DNA of 40,762 bases, taken from Pigmentiphaga sp. GTDB taxonomy: Bacteria; Pseudomonadota; Gammaproteobacteria; Burkholderiales; Burkholderiaceae_B. The notes below the pieces were generated by a model. It saw only the letters and a program-made list of their open reading frames with translations. It made no database searches and was not told where the DNA came from. The translations under genes were made by a program, and so were the position numbers. The stretch covers positions 1 through 40,762 of the forward strand of contig JALOAI010000037.1 of assembly GCA_023228945.1 (NCBI GenBank), read 5' to 3'. Of the stretch, positions 1-7,998 are shown one piece after another (the stretch's first letter is position 1; each line of letters starts with the position of its first letter).

Positions 1-847
1 CGCGCAACACCACGCGCACGCCGGCGCCCTGGATCACGCCATCGCTCACGCTGGGCAGGTCGAGTGCCTGGGTCAGGACCGCTCGGCGCTCGGCACCGAC
101 GTCTTCCAGACGGAAACTGCGGCCTTCGAGCTGCGCGGTCAGCTCCTGCGGCGGGCCATCGAACAGGAGCTGCCCTTGGTTCAGCAGCAGCACGCTCTCG
201 CAGCGCTCGGCTTCGTCGAGATAGGCGGTGGACCAGACCACGGCCATGCCTTCATCGGTCAGCGCCTGCACCATGCGCCACAAGTCCTGGCGGCTGACCG
301 GGTCGACACCCACGCCCGGCTCGTCCAGCAGCAGCACCTTCGGCCGCGCCATGAGCGCACAGGCAAGGCCCAGCTTCTGCTTCATGCCGCCGGAGAGCTT
401 GCCGGCCAGGCGTTTGGTGAAGGGTCCGAGCCGCGTGAAGTCCAGCAGCTCGGCAAACAGATCGGCGTTGCGGTCCGCATCCATGCCGCGCAACTGCGCA
501 TACAGGCGCATGTTCTCCATCACCGACAGGTCTTCGTACAGGCCAAAGCGTTGCGGCATGTAGCCACTGGCGACATGAATGGCGTCGTTGTCCTTGACCA
601 CGTCATAGCCTGCCAAGGTGACGTGGCCGGCGTTAGGCACCAGGAGGCCGGTCAGAATCCGCATCAGCGTCGTCTTGCCAGCGCCGTCGGGGCCGACCAG
701 ACCCGTCAGCCGCCCATAGTGGATGCGCGCGCTCAAGCCCCGCAGCGCCTTTACGTCTCCGAAATGCTTGTCCACGTCTTCGATGACGACGGCAGCGTCT
801 TCGCCCGCACCCGCAGGCACGGCGGCGATGGCAGGGCTTGCCTGCAT
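1..847 (-). CDS. ybhF: ABC transporter ATP-binding protein, YbhF-like (3' end beyond window)
   Basis: Energises a drug-type ABC-2 exporter at the cytoplasmic face of the inner membrane. The visible 282 residues hold one complete nucleotide-binding domain: Walker A GPDGAGKTT (about residue 50), Q-loop region GYMPQRFGLYEDL, signature LSGGMKQK, Walker B VLLLDEPGVGVD, and an H-loop-position motif WSTAYLDEAE in which the usual His is replaced. These peculiarities (GPDGAGKTT, GVGVDP, the Tyr for His) match the N-terminal domain of E. coli YbhF, which carries two such domains in about 578 residues, so a second domain probably lies left of the window. The ATG at 847 follows the stop of the adaptor gene by one base, indicating translational coupling. 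The reading frame is open to the window edge. Confidence 0.93.
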   Translation of the reverse strand, partial: MQASPAIAAVPAGAGEDAAVVIEDVDKHFGDVKALRGLSARIHYGRLTGLVGPDGAGKTTLMRILTGLLVPNAGHVTLAGYDVVKDNDAIHVASGYMPQRFGLYEDLSVMENMRLYAQLRGMDADRNADLFAELLDFTRLGPFTKRLAGKLSGGMKQKLGLACALMARPKVLLLDEPGVGVDPVSRQDLWRMVQALTDEGMAVVWSTAYLDEAERCESVLLLNQGQLLFDGPPQELTAQLEGRSFRLEDVGAERRAVLTQALDLPSVSDGVIQGAGVRVVLR

Positions 848-848
848 T

Positions 849-1889
849 TCAACGCTCCCCCGCCGGGATGCTGGTGCCGGCTTTCGCATCGACCTCGATC
901 GTCACCGGCATGCCCTGGCGCAAGGCACTGTCGCTGTCGGCTTCGTCGATGACGATGCGCAGACGGTAGACCAGATCCGTGCGCAAATCCGTCGTCTCCA
1001 CCGTCTTGGGGGTGAACTCGGCGCGCGGCGAGATGAAGCCGATCTGGCCGCGATAGACCTTCTCTGATGAATCGCTTTTGACGCGCACCACAGTACCGGG
1101 CGCGATGCGCCCCAAGTCCGACTCGCCCACGTAGGCGCGCACGTAAACCGGCTTGTCCAGGCTCAGGCTGTAGACCGCGCTCTGGCTTGCGACCATGCTG
1201 CCGGGCTCCCGCACTCGTGCGATGACGGTGCCGCTACTGGGCGCCATCAACTCGGTGTCCGCCAAGGCTGTCGTGGCTTGCGCTGCGGCGGCCTGTGCGA
1301 CCGCAAGGCGAGCTTCTGCCGCGGCGATGTCTTCCTTGCGAAAACCTTCGGATGCTTGCGACAGGGCCGCCTTCGCCGCTCCGACACCAGCGGCTGCCTG
1401 GTCTCGCGCGGTGCGGGCGGCATCGACCGTACGCTGGCTGCTGGCACCCGATGTCAGCAGGCCACTCTGGCGCTTGAAATTCCGCTCGGTCTCGGTGGCG
1501 AGCGCCTGTGCCTGCCTGAGTGCCTCGCGCGCCTGGGTGATTTCCTGCGGTCGCAGGCCGCGGCGCAGCTTGGCCAGTTCCGCCTGCGCCACCTGCACCT
1601 GGGCCTGCGCTGCCGCAAGGGCCTCCCGATAGGGTTGCGCATCGAGCGCCGCCAGGCGCGCGCCGGCGCTGACGGCATCGCCCTCATCGAAAGCCATTTG
1701 CATCACGCGCCCGGGCTGACGGAAGGCCAGTTGCACCTCGCGGATGTCGACGTTGCCGTAGAGGCGCAATGCATCTTGTTGTCCATGGTCGCGCGACAGC
1801 CAGAACGCCAGTGCGCCGCCAAGAGCGAGCAAGACGACGGCGGTCACGACCCAACGGGTTTTTCTGGAGAGGAGGTTTGGAGTTGTCAT
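849..1889 (-). CDS. ybhG: HlyD/YbhG-family membrane fusion (adaptor) protein
   Basis: Periplasmic adaptor of a tripartite or ABC-2 efflux pump. It has 346 residues: a short cytoplasmic start, one membrane anchor at about residues 13-30, a first lipoyl half (RLYGNVDIREV, about 41-95), an Ala/Gln-rich alpha-helical hairpin (about 90-205), the second lipoyl half (LMAPSSGTVIARVREPGSM) and a beta-barrel ending in RLRIVIDEADSDSALRQGMP. The GNVDIR start of the mature region and the TPKTVETTDLRTDLVYRLRIV block are characteristic of YbhG. The gene sits between a small membrane-protein gene and the ABC ATPase, in the same order as cecR-ybhG-ybhF of enterobacteria apart from that extra gene. The substrate cannot be read from sequence. 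Confidence 0.92.
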   Translation of the reverse strand: MTTPNLLSRKTRWVVTAVVLLALGGALAFWLSRDHGQQDALRLYGNVDIREVQLAFRQPGRVMQMAFDEGDAVSAGARLAALDAQPYREALAAAQAQVQVAQAELAKLRRGLRPQEITQAREALRQAQALATETERNFKRQSGLLTSGASSQRTVDAARTARDQAAAGVGAAKAALSQASEGFRKEDIAAAEARLAVAQAAAAQATTALADTELMAPSSGTVIARVREPGSMVASQSAVYSLSLDKPVYVRAYVGESDLGRIAPGTVVRVKSDSSEKVYRGQIGFISPRAEFTPKTVETTDLRTDLVYRLRIVIDEADSDSALRQGMPVTIEVDAKAGTSIPAGER

Positions 1890-1916
1890 CGATGGGTTTC
1901 CGCTGGATAAAGGTGC

Positions 1917-2342
1917 TCAGTGCTCGCGTGCGACCGGTGCATTCGCCGCTGACCGGCGCCAGGCTATGGCCGCTATGCCTGCCCACACCAACGTGCGCAG
2001 CGTCATGGCGACCACCGTGCGCCGCTCCCAGGCGCCACCCAAAGCCACATGCACTCCGAAAGCCAGGAACACGAGTGCGGTCGCCACCGTGATGACAATC
2101 GCCAACCACGCGGCCCAGCGCCGGCGCATCCACAAGCCGACGCCGGCGACGATGTAGGCGAGCCCGGCCAGAAAATTGAACCAGAGCACGAAAGGCACAT
2201 AGTGGCCGGCGGCTTGGCGCGCCGCGCCGTCGACAAACAGAACGGCGCCGCCCTCCCGAAGAGTGAGCAGGCCGAAGCCGATCGCGAGCGGGGAGATCAG
2301 CCAGTGCCAGATGCTGCGTTGTGGATGAGTGGTCATCTTCAT
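1917..2342 (-). CDS. small four-helix membrane protein, function unknown
   Basis: A 141-residue hydrophobic protein with four likely membrane helices: LISPLAIGFGLLTL, FVLWFNFLAGLAYIVAGVG, WLAIVITVATALVFLAFGV and MTLRTLVWAGIAAIAW. Two ATGs lie six bases apart (2342 and 2336). An AAAGG ribosome-binding site is better spaced (8 bases) for the inner one, so the start may be MTTHPQ. It lies between the TetR gene and the adaptor gene on the same strand, 27 bases before the latter, so it is probably co-transcribed and under the same repressor. I do not recognise a named family, and a role in the efflux operon is inference from position only. Confidence 0.75.
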   Translation of the reverse strand: MKMTTHPQRSIWHWLISPLAIGFGLLTLREGGAVLFVDGAARQAAGHYVPFVLWFNFLAGLAYIVAGVGLWMRRRWAAWLAIVITVATALVFLAFGVHVALGGAWERRTVVAMTLRTLVWAGIAAIAWRRSAANAPVAREH

Positions 2343-2529
2343 GGCCTTTACTTGATCGCGGAAACTCCCAAGCCTTCGCCGTCGTCGCGGTGTGCGTGTG
2401 CGTTCCGCCGGGCGGTCGGGCTGAGTGTTGAATGACGCGGATTCGCGCTGGAGGCGCAACGCGATCGCATGACCGTGGTGTGCCTCTCGGCCGACCGGGC
2501 AACTGCGTGGCGGCAGGATGGAAGGCGTT

Positions 2530-3138
2530 TCATCGGGTGTGCGTGATGCCACGGAGATAGATGGCAAACACGGCTGGCGCATCACGACGGATGCGACTGA
2601 CCTTGCCGGCCAACAGCGACTGCATGACCAGTCCCTGGATCGTGCCGATGAACAACACGGCGGCGGCATCTACGTCCAGATCCGCATCCAGGTCGCCTTG
2701 GGCCTTGCCTGCCTCCATCAGGCGGCGCAGGCGCTGTTCGTATTGACGGAGCAAGGTCTGCACCATCCGCTTGGCGAGCGTCTCGCCAGAGCGTTGCAGT
2801 TCTCCGAACAGCATGCGCGGCACGCCGGGATGCTTGGCCACGAAGTCGATGTGCGTCATGAACATGGCTTCGAGTGCCGCGGCAGGAGACGCGGCGCCCT
2901 CGGCCGCCTTGTCCACGCGCACCAGCAGACGCTCACCGACCCAGGTCATCGTTGCCTCCAGGATCGCGTCCTTGGTGGGGAAGTGGCGAAACAGCGCGCC
3001 CTGCGTCAAACCCATTCGATCGGCGATGGCCGTGGTCGTGATTTCGGCCGGGTTTTGCTCCGCGGCCAAGTCCACCACCGCTTGCACTGTGGCAGCACGC
3101 CGCTCTTCAGCGGACAGATGTTGAGGACGTTCACTCAC
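2530..3138 (-). CDS. TetR/AcrR-family transcriptional repressor (CecR-like position)
   Basis: A DNA-binding repressor likely to sense a drug-like ligand and control the downstream efflux operon. It has about 202 residues. The N-terminal helix-turn-helix is plain at about residues 12-58 (ITTTAIADRMGLTQGALFRHF), followed by an all-helical ligand/dimer domain ending KVSRIRRDAPAVFAIYLRG. The frame can start at TTG 3141 or GTG 3138. I prefer GTG, because the AGAGG site is 8 bases upstream of it and only 5 from TTG. E. coli keeps a TetR regulator (CecR, formerly YbiH) directly ahead of ybhGFSR, and this locus has the same logic. A 22-bp palindrome 17 bases upstream fits autoregulation. Confidence 0.9.
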   Translation of the reverse strand: MSERPQHLSAEERRAATVQAVVDLAAEQNPAEITTTAIADRMGLTQGALFRHFPTKDAILEATMTWVGERLLVRVDKAAEGAASPAAALEAMFMTHIDFVAKHPGVPRMLFGELQRSGETLAKRMVQTLLRQYEQRLRRLMEAGKAQGDLDADLDVDAAAVLFIGTIQGLVMQSLLAGKVSRIRRDAPAVFAIYLRGITHTR

Positions 3139-3154
3139 CAATCAGACCTCTTAA

Positions 3155-3176
3155 AGTAAGTAATTTATTACTAACT
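3155..3176. promoter_or_regulatory. TetR-type palindromic operator
   Basis: Inverted repeat with arms AGTAAGTAA (3155-3163) and TTACTAACT (3168-3176) around a 4-base centre. The arms pair at 8 of 9 positions. It lies just upstream of the TetR gene start and is strikingly AT-rich in a GC-rich setting, so it probably overlaps the promoter. The length and symmetry suit a TetR dimer or pair of dimers. That this regulator binds it is inference. Confidence 0.7.
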
Positions 3177-3444
3177 TAGCATGCGAAACACCCGCGTAGC
3201 AAGAGGGGGAAAGCAGCTAATCGCTTGGGCAGGGATGGCCCCTGCTTCATCCATGGGCGAAGCGCTGATCCGCGACCCCACGCTCCTGCCTCTTGGTCCG
3301 GGCCGTCAGCCAGGCGCCCGCAGTCACGCCGCTCCGTCTTGATGCGCGCGCGCGCCCGGCGCGGGATCACAGCGACGAGGCGATGATCTCGTACCGATAG
3401 CCACGCGAGACGGACCGCCTGCGCTTAACGAGCGACCATGATGT
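3177..3444. other. intergenic region without recognisable gene
   Basis: This is the space between the efflux regulator and the broken dctM gene. Open frames here are short, lack a ribosome-binding site and show no family resemblance. No convincing terminator with a T-run is visible for dctM. Confidence 0.5.
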
Positions 3445-4158
3445 CTAGCGCAGCAGCGCCAGCGCCGGATAGGCAATGATCAACGCGACCACCAGGAGAT
3501 CGACGATGAAGAATGGCGCGACCCCGCGGAAAATGCCGCCCAGGGTGGTGAGGTTGCCCACCACGCTCTTGATGACGAATACGTTCATGCCCACCGGTGG
3601 CGTCAACATGCCGATTTCGAGCATCTTCACCAGGAAGACCCCGAAAAACACCAGATTGATCTCGTATTGATTGAGGATGGGCAGGAAAATCGGCAATGTG
3701 ATCAGCATCGCGCCAAAAGGATCCAGGAACATCCCGAGCACGAGGTAAAGCGCCACGATCAGCAGCACCAACTGCCAGTAGCTCAGCTCCATGGCGTCGA
3801 CCAGCGACGAGATCGTCATCCCCAGCCCGCTGATCGACAGCAGGCGCGTCAGCATGATCGCGCCCACCCCGATCAGGAACAGCGCGCCGCACGTCATCAC
3901 GGTGTCGACCAGTGCCTGGTTGACTTTGTCGCGGCCGATCCGGCCGGCCACAAAAGCGTAGACCAACGACAGGAAAGCACCCACGGCCCCGGCTTCGGTG
4001 GCGGTAAAGACGCCGCCAAACATACCGCCGAAGGTGGCCAGCATGATCAAGAGCGCCGGCCCGGTGTCGATCAGCGCCTGTTTCAATGAGGGTACATCGG
4101 CTGTCTCGAGCCGACGCGGCACCCATGCCGGCTTCAGAGGTGGCCCCGGCTGTTCAGA
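3445..4158 (-). pseudogene. dctM: TRAP transporter large permease DctM, C-terminal part (split by IS)
   Basis: The C-terminal half (about 237 residues) of a DctM/SiaM-type large permease subunit, the Na+-coupled channel of a TRAP transporter. Seen here are the conserved GVFTATEAGAVGAF segment, several membrane helices, the FLDPFGAMLITLPIFLPI motif and LTPPVGMNVFVIKSV. The frame continues upstream through PGPPLKPAW to the IS edge. Joined to the part at 5390-6025, with the 3-bp repeat CAG counted once, the two halves read through in one frame to give about 449 residues, a normal DctM length. The gene was therefore intact before the insertion. No functional permease is expected now. Confidence 0.92.
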
Positions 4159-4196
4159 CAGCGTTTTGAGATTTTAAGTGGAACGCTCCGGGCACA

Positions 4197-5027
4197 TCAT
4201 GCTGCCGTTTTAATCGCAGGCAGCGTCGCGAAGTAGGCCTCATCCGGAGTCTGGTCCGCCAGACTGGAGTGAGGGTGTCTCTGGTTATACAACTGGATGT
4301 ACGTCCCGATGGACTGCCTGGCCTGGCTGACCGAGTCGTAGGCCTTCAGATACACCTCCTCGTACTTGATGCTGCGCCATACCCGTTCGACAAACACGTT
4401 GTCGCGCCAACTGCCCTTGCCATCCATGGATAACCGGATGCCTCGGCTTTGTACCGCTTCAGTGAAGGCGCTGGCTGTGAATTGGCTGCCCTGATCGGTA
4501 TTGACGATATCAGGCAACCCGTACCGGGTAAAGGCTTCTTCCAAGGCTTGCACGGCATGCACCGCTTCCAGCGTGATGGCCACCCGATGAGCCAGAACCT
4601 TGCGACTGGCCCAGTCTACGACTGCAGTCAGATACACAAAGCCCCGAGCCATCGGGATATAGGTCGTGTCCAGCGCCCACACCTGATTGGCCCGATCAAT
4701 CCGCATATCGCGCAGCAGGTACGGCCAAACCTTGTGCTGGGCGTTGCGCCGGCTCGTGTTGGGCTTGCAATACAGCGCCTTGACGCCCATGCGTTTCATC
4801 AGGGTGTCCACGTGCCGTCGGCCGACCTCATGGCCGTCACGGCGCAGTAACCGCGCCAGCATGCGGGCCCCGGCAAACGGAAACTCCAGATGCAGCTCGT
4901 CGATCCGGCGCATCAACACCAGATCTCTATCGCTCACGGGCCGGGCCAGGTAATACACACTCGATCGAGCAATCCCCACCAGTTTGGCCTGGCGTGACAC
5001 CGGCAGTGCATGGCTACGGTCTATCAT
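4197..5027 (-). CDS. IS3-family transposase OrfB (DDE integrase domain)
   Basis: Catalytic part of the transposase, 276 residues. An N-terminal HTH_21-like segment (about 30-90) precedes a retroviral-integrase fold with all three acidic residues in place: D120 (WALDTTYIPM), D178 (NTDQGSQFT) and E214 (VFVERVWRS). D178 and E214 are 35 residues apart, as in the family. The C-terminal part has YNQRHPHSSL. The ATG overlaps the stop of orfA as ATGA, but the active protein is probably the OrfAB fusion made by frameshifting. It appears intact, so the element may still move. Confidence 0.94.
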   Translation of the reverse strand: MIDRSHALPVSRQAKLVGIARSSVYYLARPVSDRDLVLMRRIDELHLEFPFAGARMLARLLRRDGHEVGRRHVDTLMKRMGVKALYCKPNTSRRNAQHKVWPYLLRDMRIDRANQVWALDTTYIPMARGFVYLTAVVDWASRKVLAHRVAITLEAVHAVQALEEAFTRYGLPDIVNTDQGSQFTASAFTEAVQSRGIRLSMDGKGSWRDNVFVERVWRSIKYEEVYLKAYDSVSQARQSIGTYIQLYNQRHPHSSLADQTPDEAYFATLPAIKTAA

Positions 5028-5332
5028 CGCTTTGCGCTCAGCAATCCCGCCTTGGTGAGCGCGCTTTCTAAAAAATCATTCTCCAGTGTGAGCTGGCCGA
5101 TCTTGGCATGCAGCACCTTCAGATCGACCGGCGGCTCGCTGCTGGCCTGTCCGGCCGACCCGAATACGTCCGCCGCCTTCTCCTGCAACTGCCGCTTCCA
5201 TTCCGTGATCTGGTTCGGATGCACATCGAACTGCTGAGCCAATTCGCCCAGGGTTCGATCCCCCTTGACCGCCGCCAAGGCCACCTTGGCCTTGAACGCT
5301 GCTGAGTGTGTGCGTCTCGTTCTCTTGGTCAT
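5024..5332 (-). CDS. IS3-family transposase OrfA (DNA-binding)
   Basis: A 102-residue helix-turn-helix protein that recognises the IS ends: a Tnp_1-type domain (about residues 8-50, FDVHPNQITEWKRQL) followed by a leucine-zipper-like coiled coil (KIGQLTLENDFLESAL). The 3' end overlaps orfB by four bases. A slippery T TTT TTA heptamer lies in frame near the end (5069-5075), so a share of ribosomes should move into the orfB frame. Confidence 0.93.
   Translation of the reverse strand: MTKRTRRTHSAAFKAKVALAAVKGDRTLGELAQQFDVHPNQITEWKRQLQEKAADVFGSAGQASSEPPVDLKVLHAKIGQLTLENDFLESALTKAGLLSAKR
5069..5075 (-). other. programmed -1 frameshift site (T TTT TTA) in IS orfA
   Basis: On the coding strand the heptamer T TTT TTA is read as TTT TTA in the orfA frame. 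After slipping back one base, the frame stays open through AERKAMID directly into OrfB. OrfB is exactly in the -1 frame, as in IS3 elements known to make OrfAB this way. Confidence 0.8.
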
Positions 5333-5389
5333 CTCTCTGGTTCCTTTACCGGCATTATCGCCGAATCAGGCCCTGAGCTCTCCACTTAT

Positions 5390-6025
5390 CAGACAGTCTG
5401 AATTTCCGCCGCCACCTCTCTTCAGCCACGCCAGCACCAAAAAAATCAGCACATAGGCCGCGGCGCTTAGCAGGCCTATGATCACGCCGCTGATGAAGAG
5501 CTCGACGATCGACACCTGCGCGATGACACCGTAGAGAATCATCAGGATGCTGGGAGGTATCAACGCACCCAGCGTCCCTCCCGCCGCGATCGCGCCGCAG
5601 GCGAGGTTGCGGTTGTAGCCCGGGGCAACCATTTCGGGGATGGCGATCCGGCCCATCGCCGCCGCGCAGGCCACGCTCGAACCGCACATCGAGGCGAAAG
5701 CGGTGCAGGCGAAGGTGCTGGATATAGCCAGGCTGCCGGGCAGCCGATGCAGCAGCGCCTTGGCGAGGTTGAAGAGGTCCGAGGTGATTCCCGAATAAAA
5801 CCCGATGTACCCCATCAGCACGAACATGGGCACCGAAGTGAGCGTCCAGTTGGAGACGAACTCGTAAGGCACCGATTTCAGGACGCCCCAAGCCGGGTTC
5901 CAGCCCCGGGCGCCCCAGACGCCCAGAAACGACACACCGATGAGGGACAGGGCAACGGGAATCCGCAAGGCAAGCAAAAACAGCAAGCCGACAACGCTGA
6001 GCGCTCCGATCGCGGCAGCAGTCAT
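5390..6025 (-). pseudogene. dctM: TRAP transporter large permease DctM, N-terminal part (split by IS)
   Basis: The N-terminal half (about 212 residues) of the TRAP large permease. Typical features are the first helix pair, VPMFVLMGYIGFYSGI, the FACTAFASMCGSSVACAAAMG motif and PEMVAPGYNRNLACGAIAAGGTLGALIPPS split over two helices. ATG 6025 follows the dctQ stop by three bases. The frame runs into the IS and would end at a stop inside it. See the partner segment at 3445-4158 for the reconstruction. Confidence 0.92.
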
Positions 6026-6028
6026 TTT

Positions 6029-6532
6029 TCAATCCTTGACGAAATGGGAATCCGTGGCCGGGTGCAAAGAGACGAGCCGGAGCAGAACGATGGCCGCCGC
6101 CAGGGCAAACGATAAGGGCAGCATGAAGTACGCCGGCCAGGTCATCAGGGCATAGGTGGATGTCAGTACATATGCCTGAATCTCCCACTTCTCGATGGCG
6201 TAGTGATAGCTGGCGACCGCGAGCAGGACATACACCGCAATGCTTGCCACCGCGACGACGACATCGAGGACCCTATTGGCCTTCTTGCCGACCATATTAT
6301 TGATCAGATCCATCGAAATCATGCCGCCCGTTCTTTCCAGGCGCATCAGCGGAAAATAGGAAATGGCGATGATCAGGTAAGCCGTGATGATTTCCACACT
6401 GCCCGGAATGTAGGAACCAAATCGTCGAAAAACGATTTCGAGCACGATGATCAGCATTGCCAGAAAGGTGGCGGTGGTGGCCAATGCCATCGCCACCTTC
6501 TCCAACCCGGAAAGAACGCGCGCAATTGCCAT
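6029..6532 (-). CDS. dctQ: TRAP transporter small permease DctQ
   Basis: A 167-residue integral membrane protein with four helices, the small subunit that pairs with DctM in TRAP carriers for carboxylates. The family-typical early segment VFRRFGSYIPGSVEIITAYL and the later WEIQAYVLTSTYALMTWPAYFMLP are visible. It has no frameshift or stop. It lies directly before dctM and is separated from dctP by an intergenic repeat (6589-6711). With dctM broken, the transporter should be non-functional unless a second permease exists elsewhere. Confidence 0.9.
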   Translation of the reverse strand: MAIARVLSGLEKVAMALATTATFLAMLIIVLEIVFRRFGSYIPGSVEIITAYLIIAISYFPLMRLERTGGMISMDLINNMVGKKANRVLDVVVAVASIAVYVLLAVASYHYAIEKWEIQAYVLTSTYALMTWPAYFMLPLSFALAAAIVLLRLVSLHPATDSHFVKD

Positions 6533-6588
6533 GATGAGTCTCCAGGCCGGGCAAAATGGGGTTCACTTCGCCCGACCTCTTGTGCGAG

Positions 6589-6711
6589 GAAGAACTCCAG
6601 CCTTTCGGCCGGAGCTTCTCCGCCACCGTTCAGGGGAGCCTGCGGCTCCGACCGGTTTAGCCCTGCTTACCTCGCCGTGAACGACAAGGCTTGCGCTTAG
6701 GCGCGAGGTCA
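6589..6711. repeat. dispersed hairpin-bearing element, copy 1
   Basis: About 120 bp matching 36161-36282 in the same orientation, at roughly four of five positions. Two hairpins are kept: an arm pair ending GGCCGGAG around TTTC, and GGAGCC/GGCTCC around TGC. A conserved tail CGCCGTGAACGAC then leads into AGGCTTGC. It fills the gap between dctQ and dctP and ends on the dctP stop codon. Confidence 0.75.
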
Positions 6712-7833
6712 GTTGCCGAACTTCGACAGGTCCCTGCCCGACCACAGCTCGTCGTAGATGATTTCTCCGATTTGGTCGGAGTCGTTGCCCTTGCCTGCCA
6801 GCAGCTCGGTCCATTTCGCCACCAGCTCCTGGTAGCGCTGGATCTTGGCCTCGGGCTCCTTGACGCGATAGCGGCTGCGGCCGATCTCCGCCACCGTGGC
6901 CATATCGCTTTGCGCGAAGGTCCGGTTGGCTTCGATCAGGTCCTCGGCCGGCACCACCACTTCCAGGCCGCGGGCCTTGCCTTCCTCTATGCCGCGTTCG
7001 CCCAGCGCCGCGTTGGAAGGGGCATATTCCGCCGAAGCGATGGTTGCCGCCTTGACGAAGGCCGCGCGCTGTTCGGGCGTCATGCCTTGCCAAACATCCC
7101 GGCGAAGAACGAAGCCCATGGCGGCCTGGAAGGTACCGATAGGCATGGGAGTGACGTATTTCACCACCTCACCCAGACGGGCGCCGATCAGCGCGGCCGG
7201 CGGGTTGAGCGTACCGTCGAGCAGGCCGTTGGAAATGGCCTCGTACTGTTCGGTGGTGGACATCTGTACCGGCACCGCGCCAAGCTCGGTGGCCCAGCGC
7301 GAGAACGGCGAACCGCCCGAACGCAGGCGCAGGCCTTCAAGATCTGCCTTGGTGCGCACCGGCTTTGTGCTGAGGATGTAGTACGGCTGTGTGGCCAGGC
7401 TGCCTGTGTACACCAGGCCCAGGCGCTTGAACTCGGCCATGCACTCAGCGCACTCCAACATGTATTCGGTGGTGGCGGCGCCCATCACATGCCCGTCGCT
7501 GCCCAGCGCTGCCAGTTCTGAGATGAATACCGTATTGGGAAACTCCGCCGGGGTATACAGCGACAGAACCTGGGCGACATCGATCATGTAGCTTTTCAGC
7601 GCTTCGAGGGCGTTGGAAAGGTTGACGACCTCCATGCCCAATTCACGGGTTTTGTAATCGCCCTTGGTGACCTCAGGCAACAAGGTGGCGAACTTGGCGT
7701 ACGGCGCGAAGGCTTCGTGGCTGGGCGGTACGCCGGGCGCCACCGTGATTTCCTTGGCGGCAAGCGCCGAGGTCGACAGCCCAAGCCCCAGCAACATCGA
7801 CAGTGCCAATTTGGACAGATCGGGATAATGCAT
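6709..7833 (-). CDS. dctP: TRAP transporter solute-binding protein DctP-like
   Basis: Periplasmic receptor of 374 residues that captures a carboxylate ligand and delivers it to DctQM. It has a signal peptide (residues 1 to about 25, LSMLLGLGLSTSALA) and the DctP core with GLRLRSGGSPFSRWATELG and PVQMSTTEQYEAISNGLLDG, the region that holds the ligand carboxylate in this family. I chose ATG 7833 because a strong GAGGAGG site sits 6 bases upstream and the signal peptide starts there; a longer frame begins 42 bases earlier without such support. The neighbouring CoA ligase and crotonase suggest an aromatic or alicyclic acid as ligand (inference). Confidence 0.9.
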   Translation of the reverse strand: MHYPDLSKLALSMLLGLGLSTSALAAKEITVAPGVPPSHEAFAPYAKFATLLPEVTKGDYKTRELGMEVVNLSNALEALKSYMIDVAQVLSLYTPAEFPNTVFISELAALGSDGHVMGAATTEYMLECAECMAEFKRLGLVYTGSLATQPYYILSTKPVRTKADLEGLRLRSGGSPFSRWATELGAVPVQMSTTEQYEAISNGLLDGTLNPPAALIGARLGEVVKYVTPMPIGTFQAAMGFVLRRDVWQGMTPEQRAAFVKAATIASAEYAPSNAALGERGIEEGKARGLEVVVPAEDLIEANRTFAQSDMATVAEIGRSRYRVKEPEAKIQRYQELVAKWTELLAGKGNDSDQIGEIIYDELWSGRDLSKFGN

Positions 7834-7998
7834 GTTGAACCTCCTCGGGGATACGAAAACCCACCGGAAACCCACGTTTCCACTGGGAAAGTTCAGACTC
7901 GGGGATCAGCAATGGCGCCCGGGAAGAACTAGGATCTCGGTTCGTCTCCGGTGCGCCCAAAAGGCAGAAGCCGCTGCTCATAAACGACTTGCGCGCGA

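Larger units (their letters stand above)
4162..5389 (-). mobile_element. IS3-family insertion sequence inside dctM
   Basis: Element of about 1.23 kb carrying overlapping orfA and orfB transposase frames on the minus strand. It is bracketed by an 8-bp direct repeat TCAGACAG (4154-4161 and 5389-5396). Within this, a CAG at 4159-4161 and 5390-5392 is the only short repeat whose removal restores the dctM frame, so it is my preferred target duplication. The terminal inverted repeats are imperfect: TAAGTGGA with a nearby GCTC occurs near both ends but offset by about 12 bases, so the exact ends could be off by about 10 bases. The subgroup is not assigned. Confidence 0.85.

Noticed and set aside
176..952. 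Long plus-strand open frame of 258 codons over the YbhF and YbhG genes
   Set aside because: It is antisense to two clear genes, has no family resemblance, and is expected in GC-rich DNA.
3176..3370. 64-codon minus-strand frame upstream of the TetR gene
   Set aside because: No similarity, poor start context, and it runs into the operator region.
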